From Erwinia piriflorinigrans CFBP 5888 (GTDB lineage: Bacteria; Pseudomonadota; Gammaproteobacteria; Enterobacterales; Enterobacteriaceae), in NCBI RefSeq assembly GCF_001050515.1, contig NZ_CAHS01000006.1:186001-250000 (forward strand): a stretch of 64,000 nt of DNA, in the 5' to 3' direction. This document shows, in pieces, positions 59,211 to 64,000 of the stretch. The position numbers and the translations under genes are program-made. The notes under the pieces are model-generated. The model saw nothing but the letters and a program-made list of their open reading frames with translations, was not told the origin of the DNA and did no database searches. Each line of letters begins with the position of its first letter. The first letter of the stretch is position 1.

Positions 59211-59597
59211 ATGTCTGTTTCTACTTCTTCTGCTTCGGCCTGTATGTCCATTTACGATATAACGGTTGCCCGCCTTGGCGAGAGCACCCGTTCCTGCGTT
59301 GACTTCATCATGATGATTTCCGTCATGGAGAGCGCGCTGCTAACCATCCGCGCCCTGAACAACTGCGGTATTCCTGACCATATCGATCAGGATGGTTGTC
59401 CGGATCGCGTCTGGGAGGTTATTCATATTGCCGAGCTGTTGGGCGAGGCCTGTGAACTGAAGCTGATACCGGAATATCTTTTTCAGCGTTACGTTGCTGA
59501 GGTGATACTTATTGGTCTCAGCCTTGATGAATGCGTCTGGAACTACGGATTCAGGGACGGCATCAGTAATGCCCATTTTGCCCAGATGGTCGATTGA
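59211..59597 (+). CDS. Leading-region protein, unrecognised (128 residues)
   Basis: A mostly helical protein with a Ser/Ala-rich start (SVSTSSASACMSIYDITVA), then SVMESALLTIRALNNCG and ELLGEACELKLIPEYLFQR. Five or so cysteines are spread without a metal-site pattern. TGAGGAG precedes the ATG. Start and stop are well separated from neighbours by structured leaders. Function unknown. Confidence 0.7.
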   Translation: MSVSTSSASACMSIYDITVARLGESTRSCVDFIMMISVMESALLTIRALNNCGIPDHIDQDGCPDRVWEVIHIAELLGEACELKLIPEYLFQRYVAEVILIGLSLDECVWNYGFRDGISNAHFAQMVD

Positions 59598-59620
59598 CAT
59601 ACACACAAACGCTTTTCAAC

Positions 59621-59688
59621 CCGCGCGGGGAAAACCTCCCTGCAGCTGCGGTGAGGATTTCTCCGCTTTTTAACCAAAGGAGAAATCC
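59621..59688 (+). promoter_or_regulatory. Two-hairpin leader of the 59689 gene with an exact SD-hiding stem
   Basis: Hairpin 1 is GC-rich around GCGGGGA and TCCCTGC (59624-59643). Hairpin 2 is a perfect 10-bp stem: GGATTTCTCC (59655-59664) with GGAGAAATCC (59679-59688). The second arm is the ribosome binding site and ends one base before ATG 59689. Confidence 0.65.
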
Positions 59689-59997
59689 ATGAGAAGTATA
59701 CTTCTTTCACTGATCGCCCATGCAATGGCCGGACTCAACCGCCTTTCTTTGGCACTGGATCCGCAGCAGTCTGAATGGTTTACCAACCGCAGCGGCCACA
59801 GCAGTTTCCGCCCGGAGATTATTCCGCAAGGGAGTGGTTTTAACGCCGTGATATCCCGTCGTACCGGGTACAGCTCGCGCGACTGGCGCTATCAGCCGCA
59901 TGCCAGCGCTGGCCAGTTCTCCTCCGCACGTAAGGCTTTACGCGCGGGACGAAGGATGGCCCGGCAGATGGCCGAACTGCGCTACCGCTTTGACTGA
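59689..59997 (+). CDS. Leading-region protein, small and basic (102 residues)
   Basis: A short N-terminal amphipathic helix (RSILLSLIAHAMAGLNRLSL), a polar middle (WFTNRSGHSSFRPEI) and a very basic tail (SSARKALRAGRRMARQMAEL) that could bind nucleic acid. AAAGGAG is the ribosome binding site, locked in a stem. No family recognised. Confidence 0.65.
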   Translation: MRSILLSLIAHAMAGLNRLSLALDPQQSEWFTNRSGHSSFRPEIIPQGSGFNAVISRRTGYSSRDWRYQPHASAGQFSSARKALRAGRRMARQMAELRYRFD

Positions 59998-60020
59998 ATG
60001 TTCTTGATAAATTAACTCAC

Positions 60021-60075
60021 TTCCCGGGGGGACTTTCCCTTCCGGGGAGGTCTCCTCCTTATGTCAGGAGGCATG
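60021..60075 (+). promoter_or_regulatory. Two-hairpin leader of the 60076 gene
   Basis: Hairpin 1: TTCCCGG with CCGGGGA around an inner GGGA/TCCC pair (60022-60047). Hairpin 2: CCTCCT (60054-60059) with AGGAGG (60066-60071), an anti-SD to SD pairing just before the start. Confidence 0.6.
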
Positions 60076-60684
60076 ATGATCCGCTTTACCTCAACTCAAC
60101 TTCGTCCGGTTTTATCTCAACGGGGAGGGATGCAACGCCCTCTGATACTTGAGAAAAATGCGGGCATCTACATCCGTGTTCCGGATGACAAAAATCCCGG
60201 TGAATGGCTTAAAGCCTGGGCCGTGGGCTGCAATCCTTCAACCGATAACAACTGGTCAGAGAACGCCGATGCCCTGATTGCTGAAAAGGAGTATTCGTTT
60301 CAGACCTTTATGGCGCAGAGCTCGTTTGACGCGGTGCTGAATGATCACCATGACCTGTTAATGCTCCCGGTCAATAACCCTTCGACCGGTATGACGGTTA
60401 AGAAAGAGACGCGTCCGCCGCAAAAGGTGTACGTACCGGTTGGCGAGTTCCGCAACCAGGTTCAGTGGCTTCACGACCAGTCCCTCAGGCACTTCCACGC
60501 CTGCGTGAGTAACTCCGAACGACTCAGTTGGCGATCGCAGGCGCTGTCTGTGCTGGATCAGGTTATCCGGCTTGATTCAAGGCGCGCCAAACCTGCCGAT
60601 CGCGAGATGTTTGACAGCGCGGTGCGCAGCGTACGCGACCACATCCGCCAGGTGATGTCGGACGGCTTCGTACGGTATGCCTGA
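60076..60684 (+). CDS. DUF3085-like leading-region protein
   Basis: A 202-residue protein. The N-terminus (MIRFTSTQLRPVLSQRGG) and the stretch NAGIYIRVPDDKNPGEW ... KAWAVGCNPSTDNNW resemble DUF3085 proteins of plasmids. The C-terminal helical half (VQWLHDQSLRHFHACVSN) is unrecognised. ATG 60076 has the best spacing to AGGAGG; ATGs at 60061 and 60073 are also in frame. Function unknown. Confidence 0.6.
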   Translation: MIRFTSTQLRPVLSQRGGMQRPLILEKNAGIYIRVPDDKNPGEWLKAWAVGCNPSTDNNWSENADALIAEKEYSFQTFMAQSSFDAVLNDHHDLLMLPVNNPSTGMTVKKETRPPQKVYVPVGEFRNQVQWLHDQSLRHFHACVSNSERLSWRSQALSVLDQVIRLDSRRAKPADREMFDSAVRSVRDHIRQVMSDGFVRYA

Positions 60685-60703
60685 TAACTGATTTACCCAC
60701 TCA

Positions 60704-60761
60704 CCGGTGGCGCATCGTCCGCCACCGGGACGGATGCGCCCGATACTCAGAGGTTGCATCC
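60704..60761 (+). promoter_or_regulatory. Two-hairpin leader of the antirestriction gene
   Basis: Hairpin 1: CCGGTGGCG (60704-60712) pairs perfectly with CGCCACCGG (60720-60728). Hairpin 2: GGATGC (60732-60737) with GCATCC (60756-60761), two bases before ATG 60764, with AGAGG in the loop. Confidence 0.65.
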
Positions 60762-60763
60762 CC

Positions 60764-61744
60764 ATGAAGAAAACCCCACGCGGCCGCAAGGCTTCGTCCA
60801 CTCAACGAACTGACCTGTATCAGCAGGTCACCGATAAAATCATTCTGGCACTGGAAAACGGCGTGCCCCCCTGGCGACGGCCGTGGCGTTCTGCACAGAA
60901 CGTGCACGGCAGCGCGCTGCCGGTGAATGCCACCACCGGCCGCCACTACAGCGGTGTCAATATTCCGCTGCTGTGGATGGCTGCCGAAGAGCATGGCTAT
61001 ACCTCCGACCGCTGGCTGACTTACCAGCAGGCGAAGACCGCCGGTGGTCAGGTCAGAAAGGGCGAGCGCAGCGCGCTGGCCATCATCTACAAACCGTTTG
61101 AAAAACAGGCGCGGGACAACAGTGACAACCTGCTGTTCCGGGACGGTGAACCGGTAATGGAACAGCTGGCGATGCTGCGCCCGCTGCAACTGTTCAACGT
61201 TGCCCAGTGTGACGGCCTGCCGGATACGATACGGGGCGGTTTGAGGGACGAAGCGCCAGAGAACGGCGCGGTGCTCAGTGCAGAGCGACTGCAACGGGTG
61301 CAGAGCATCGTTAACGCCACCGGCGTCAGCTGCGCTCACTACCGGCAGAACCGGGCGTACTATCAGCCGCTGTCCGACCGCATTGTCATGCCAACCGTTG
61401 CGCAGTTTGCATCAGAGGCGGACTACTGCTCCACGCTGCTACACGAGCTGGTGCACGCCAGCGGTCACGGCAAACGCCTGAACCGTGTGGGTATTACCTC
61501 GTCGTCCAGAAAATTCGGTGACCCGGTTTATGCCTTTGAAGAACTGATTGCCGAAACCGGCAGCGCGTTCCTCTGCGCTGAGCTTGGCGTCATCGGCGAG
61601 GTACAGCACGAAAGCTATCTCGCCAGCTGGCTGAAGGCGCTGCGTGAAGACAAAAAAGCGTTTTTCCGCGCCTGCCGGTTCGCCCGGGAAGCATCGGAAT
61701 ATCTGCTACAGCCGCTGAACTGTCAGTCGGTGCAGGCGGCTTAA
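60764..61744 (+). CDS. ArdC-type antirestriction protein
   Basis: The 326-residue protein has an N-terminal ArdC domain (TDLYQQVTDKIILALENG; PPWRRPW; NATTGRHYSGVNIPLL) and a C-terminal zincin-like metalloprotease domain with HELVHASGH and a downstream Glu in FEELIAETGSAFLC. ArdC of IncW plasmids binds single-stranded DNA and shields incoming plasmids from type I restriction. ATG 60764 is used; the upstream frame to 60707 lies in the leader hairpin. Confidence 0.9.
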   Translation: MKKTPRGRKASSTQRTDLYQQVTDKIILALENGVPPWRRPWRSAQNVHGSALPVNATTGRHYSGVNIPLLWMAAEEHGYTSDRWLTYQQAKTAGGQVRKGERSALAIIYKPFEKQARDNSDNLLFRDGEPVMEQLAMLRPLQLFNVAQCDGLPDTIRGGLRDEAPENGAVLSAERLQRVQSIVNATGVSCAHYRQNRAYYQPLSDRIVMPTVAQFASEADYCSTLLHELVHASGHGKRLNRVGITSSSRKFGDPVYAFEELIAETGSAFLCAELGVIGEVQHESYLASWLKALREDKKAFFRACRFAREASEYLLQPLNCQSVQAA

Positions 61745-61752
61745 CTTAACCC

Positions 61753-61831
61753 GACGACTGCGGTCGTCATCATCCCCCTGAGGGTATCTTCCTCAGGGAG
61801 ATGCCCTCTTTTCGTTTCAACCGTAAAGAGG
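61753..61831 (+). promoter_or_regulatory. Three-hairpin leader of the YubB-like gene
   Basis: GACGAC/GTCGTC (61753-61768), CCCTGAGG/CCTCAGGG (61776-61798) and CCTCTTT (61805-61811) with AAAGAGG (61825-61831). The last arm is the ribosome binding site of ATG 61841. All three stems are perfect. Confidence 0.65.
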
Positions 61832-61840
61832 AGTACAACT

Positions 61841-62782
61841 ATGTTTTCATGGTGCCATAACCGTCTGGACATCACCGGTAAGTCTGTCTGCATTGATGTG
61901 ATGCAGTCGTGGATCGCCGGCACGGAAACCCCGCGTTACCGCCACGCCATCCGCCAGGCCATAAAGCTGTTTCTGGCCGGCTGTGCCGGGATACTTAAAC
62001 CGGTAAAAGCCACCACGTATCCGGCTTACCCGGTGCTCACCGCGTCAGGGTTGGGCGCGCAGACGTCTGCTAACCACGCGTTCCAGCACTTCCTCGAACT
62101 GCTGGAGAAGGACGCCTGGCTTGACGGTGCGACGCTTTCCCGCATGGAGAAAATCTGGCTGCAGTCCGGTATCGACGGGCTGAAGTGGGAGAATATTCCC
62201 TTTGCGTCGCGGCAGATAATATCGCAGCTGATGGCGGTTCATTACGCCGACTGGTTCGGCGTCGCCAGCGGCGCAGGGCAGTTCGACCCGCAGGAGCGCT
62301 GGGATTCTCTCAGTATCATGCCGGAGACAACCTGTCCCTGCGACATGCTGATGGTGATGCCGTCACGCCTGGCAACGGAGCTGAACGGCACCAGTGGCCT
62401 GTTCAGCGGACTCAACACCACGTCAGAGCTCTATATGCAGCTGTTCGGCATGGAGTTCCCGGCGGGGCATCAGGCACGCTGGAGCCGTGATGATATCAAC
62501 TCGCTGGCGCTGACGCTGTCATCGCCCTGGTATCCACCATCAGGTGAGGTGATGGGGCAAATGTCGTCGCTGTTTGACTGCGAAATCCGCCACTACTGGA
62601 TCTCTCCGGATACGGGACAGTCGGGATATAACTGCTTTGATCGTGGAGACCACGTCGACAGCGGGCCTTACCCGGCAGACGTACGGGATGCCGTGGCCAG
62701 CGGTGAGGGCGCACGGATATATCTGCTGTCACCCGAGGCCTCTGGCACTGGCGCTGCGCATTACGGCAGCGTCCGCGCATAG
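61841..62782 (+). CDS. YubB-like (DUF1281) ferredoxin-fold protein
   Basis: The 313-residue protein starts with the family signature WCHNRLDITGKS, and the C-terminal part contains SSPWYPPSGEVMGQMSSLF and the YWISPDTGQSGYNCF region. Its role is unknown; DUF1281/YubB genes are widespread in plasmid leading regions near antirestriction genes. AAAGAGGAG gives a strong but structurally hidden ribosome binding site. A terminator follows at 62819. Confidence 0.75.
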   Translation: MFSWCHNRLDITGKSVCIDVMQSWIAGTETPRYRHAIRQAIKLFLAGCAGILKPVKATTYPAYPVLTASGLGAQTSANHAFQHFLELLEKDAWLDGATLSRMEKIWLQSGIDGLKWENIPFASRQIISQLMAVHYADWFGVASGAGQFDPQERWDSLSIMPETTCPCDMLMVMPSRLATELNGTSGLFSGLNTTSELYMQLFGMEFPAGHQARWSRDDINSLALTLSSPWYPPSGEVMGQMSSLFDCEIRHYWISPDTGQSGYNCFDRGDHVDSGPYPADVRDAVASGEGARIYLLSPEASGTGAAHYGSVRA

Positions 62783-62818
62783 AGCTCACTCACTGCCGGT
62801 TCGTCCGGTTAACCATAT

Positions 62819-62849
62819 CGGCCACCGTGTAAGCCGTGGCCGTTTTTTT
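62819..62849 (+). terminator. Rho-independent terminator
   Basis: CGGCCAC (62819-62825) pairs perfectly with GTGGCCG (62836-62842), followed by TTTTTTT. It ends the YubB-like transcript, so the next gene needs its own promoter in the about 60 bases that follow, or single-strand transcription. Confidence 0.85.
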
Positions 62850-62852
62850 CAC

Positions 62853-62905
62853 CCACAGGGGAGACACCGTTTCCTCTGTGGATGGTGTTTTCCTTTTTAC
62901 CGGAA
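62853..62905 (+). promoter_or_regulatory. Leader of the methyltransferase-like gene
   Basis: CCACAG (62853-62858) plus GGGA pairs with TCC plus CTGTGG (62876-62881), the shared CCC..GGATGG design. TTTCC (62889-62893) can then pair with GGAAA just before the start codon. Confidence 0.5.
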
Positions 62906-63607
62906 ATGCCTGTGAAAAAAGCCATCAACCATGAGAATGCCTTTATCTCCCTCTTTGACCAGACTGCCCGTTATCATCACCGGCATCAGGTTTTTGAGGA
63001 TTTCATCAGCTGTAGCGTTATCGCGCTGCAAAACGGTTTGCAGTTCTGCGACAGGCGCGAGCAAAAATATATGCGCATCGTGAGCAAATACCAGAAACCG
63101 GATGTCACCAATATGGCACAACTGCTGGCGCACGTTGTCAGCGGCCTCGAAGAGTCACCCGGAGATTTTCTCGGGCGCGTTTTTATGCGGCTGGAGCTGG
63201 GCGACAAGTACCGTGGACAGTTTTTTACTCCGTGGAGCGTGGGGCTGATGATGGCTCAACTGCAACTCGGCAACGTGGAGGAGCAGTTCAGGGATAAACC
63301 CTTTATCACCCTGTCAGAACCGGCCTGCGGCGCAGGCTGTATAACGCTGGCATTCGCCAGCGTTCTGCGCGAGGCGGGCTTTCCACCACACCGGAGGATG
63401 TGGGTATCGGCTACCGATATCGATCCGCTGGCGGCGGGGATGGCTTATATCCAGCTCTCGCTGTGCGGCGTGGCTGGAGAAGTGGTCATCGGGAATGCAC
63501 TCAGTGATGAGCGCCGGCGAGTGCTGTATACGCCGATGCACTACTGGGGGAACTGGTCGTATCGCTTACGATCCGGGATAAATCAGGACAGCGCTGTTGC
63601 TGTGTAG
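62906..63607 (+). CDS. N-6 adenine methyltransferase-like protein lacking the catalytic motif
   Basis: A 233-residue protein. YRGQFFTPWSVGLMMAQL and the SAM-binding SEPACGAGCITLAFA (motif I), then SATDIDPLAAGMAYIQL and EVVIGNAL are as in HsdM-type enzymes. The chain then ends after LYTPMHYWGNWSYRL without the Asn/Asp-Pro-Pro-Tyr/Phe motif IV or a target-recognition domain. It may bind SAM or DNA without methylating, or need a partner. Start ATG 62906 is the least certain point; ATG 62882 and GTG 62912 are alternatives. Such proteins are common beside ardC-like genes. Confidence 0.75.
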   Translation: MPVKKAINHENAFISLFDQTARYHHRHQVFEDFISCSVIALQNGLQFCDRREQKYMRIVSKYQKPDVTNMAQLLAHVVSGLEESPGDFLGRVFMRLELGDKYRGQFFTPWSVGLMMAQLQLGNVEEQFRDKPFITLSEPACGAGCITLAFASVLREAGFPPHRRMWVSATDIDPLAAGMAYIQLSLCGVAGEVVIGNALSDERRRVLYTPMHYWGNWSYRLRSGINQDSAVAV

Positions 63608-63635
63608 CAGCGGCTTCAATTATCACTACATCAGA

Positions 63636-63665
63636 CAGGTCGGGAAACCGGCCTGTTTTTTTTTG
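63636..63665 (+). terminator. Rho-independent terminator
   Basis: CAGGTCGG (63636-63643) pairs with CCGGCCTG (one G-U pair) around a GAAA loop, followed by at least ten T residues. Very strong. It closes the leading-region gene set. Confidence 0.95.
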
Positions 63666-63746
63666 TGGTATTCACCTTCAGCAGGTGACGGAGGCGCGGC
63701 TATTTTACTTTTGATAACAGTGGATTAGTCAGGTGCTGCTTCCCGT

Positions 63747-63998
63747 TCATGAGGATTTCTTCCGTATCACCATCACCGGCCATACCTTGCGCGCAGGACT
63801 ACGCCAGCGCCACTGGCGGAACAGGACCTCCAGCTGCATCACGGCTCTTGCCGCTGGCGTAAAGGAGACAGAGAACGCCCGACAGCGGAAGTGCTGGCCG
63901 GACTCTGCCAGATGCGCTTTAAGGCGAGTGGCCCGGTTCGTCGTCAGCAGGTGGGATGAGACGATAACGGTGCGGTTTTTTTGCAGTGCCTCGCAGGT
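63747..63998 (-). CDS. C-terminal part of an unidentified minus-strand gene (partial)
   Basis: On the minus strand a frame enters from the right edge and runs 83 codons to TGA (63749-63747), with segments such as NRTVIVSSHLLTTNRATRLK and MQLEVLFRQWRWRSPARKV. A plus-strand frame is open over the same bases, so strand choice is uncertain. The minus reading looks more protein-like and would converge on the strong terminator at 63636. No family recognised. Confidence 0.35.
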   Translation of the reverse strand, partial: TCEALQKNRTVIVSSHLLTTNRATRLKAHLAESGQHFRCRAFSVSFTPAARAVMQLEVLFRQWRWRSPARKVWPVMVIRKKSS

Positions 63999-64000
63999 TG

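Noticed and set aside
1-64000. CRISPR arrays, tRNA or rRNA genes, and att sites of the ICE
   Set aside because: No regularly spaced direct repeats, no tRNA-like cloverleaf and no tRNA 3' end with a terminal repeat were seen. The ICE ends probably lie outside the window.

Overview
The window is most of the conserved body of an integrative and conjugative element (ICE) of the SPI-7/PAPI-1/PFGI-1 type, carried by a member of the Enterobacterales. The host call rests on the STY45xx-type replication genes, enterobacterial-looking codon use, IS5/IS30 remnants and STAXI-like repeats. It could be a relative of Erwinia, Pantoea, Pectobacterium or Serratia; genus cannot be fixed from the sequence. All family names below come from reading the proteins, not from searches.

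Layout. 1-8 kb: replication and maintenance genes (TraR/DksA-like zinc finger, DUF2786, DUF2857, STY4528-type replication protein, TIGR03761, topoisomerase III, DUF3577/STY4534, SSB). 8.1-8.6 kb: a DUF4160/DUF2442 gene pair. 8.8-19.7 kb: a complete type IVb pilus operon pilL-pilV. An acyltransferase follows pilV where related plasmids carry a shufflon and its recombinase. 21-27.6 kb: first transfer block (TIGR03759, lytic transglycosylase, TIGR03765, Mrr-like nuclease, TraD, TIGR03747). 27.8-30.1 kb: cargo (DUF4365 protein; RNase A-like toxin with a CdiI-like immunity gene). 30.3-38.5 kb: second transfer block, from the RAQPRD protein to the VirB4-like ATPase. 38.6-47.5 kb: an AT-rich, mostly minus-strand cargo island with a GmrSD-like DUF262/DUF1524 protein, three unrecognised proteins (one with a nuclease-like motif, one HEPN-like), a decayed IS5, an IS30 and an IS3 scrap. 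47.6-52.3 kb: third transfer block (TIGR03757, 03756, 03755, TraG). 52.5-56.4 kb: more AT-rich cargo. 56.6-63.6 kb: a leading-region-like segment with structured DNA or RNA repeats, a tyrosine-recombinase-like gene, small unknown genes, an ArdC-type antirestriction protein, a YubB-like protein and a methyltransferase-like protein.

How it works together. The replication genes would allow replication of the excised circle. The pilus gathers recipients (PilS shaft, PilV tip, PilQ/PilR motor and platform, PilN secretin, PilU peptidase). The MPF-G type secretion genes plus TraD move the DNA. SSB, ArdC and the leading-region genes would protect and establish the incoming strand. The relaxase, ParA/ParB, the main integrase and the att sites are not in the window.

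The most unusual signals are non-coding. First, three copies of a triple-pseudoknot repeat that I match to the STAXI motif lie next to exactly the gene types that named it (SSB, topoisomerase, antirestriction, XerDC-like integrase). Second, at least eight genes have individually different 5' leaders with one shared design: a CCC-flanked hairpin followed by a second hairpin that pairs over the ribosome binding site or the start codon. Third, a 19-bp perfect inverted repeat and about 0.6 kb of hairpin-rich DNA precede the integrase-like gene. Together these suggest a coordinated, structure-based control layer for genes needed on arrival in a new cell. That is inference.
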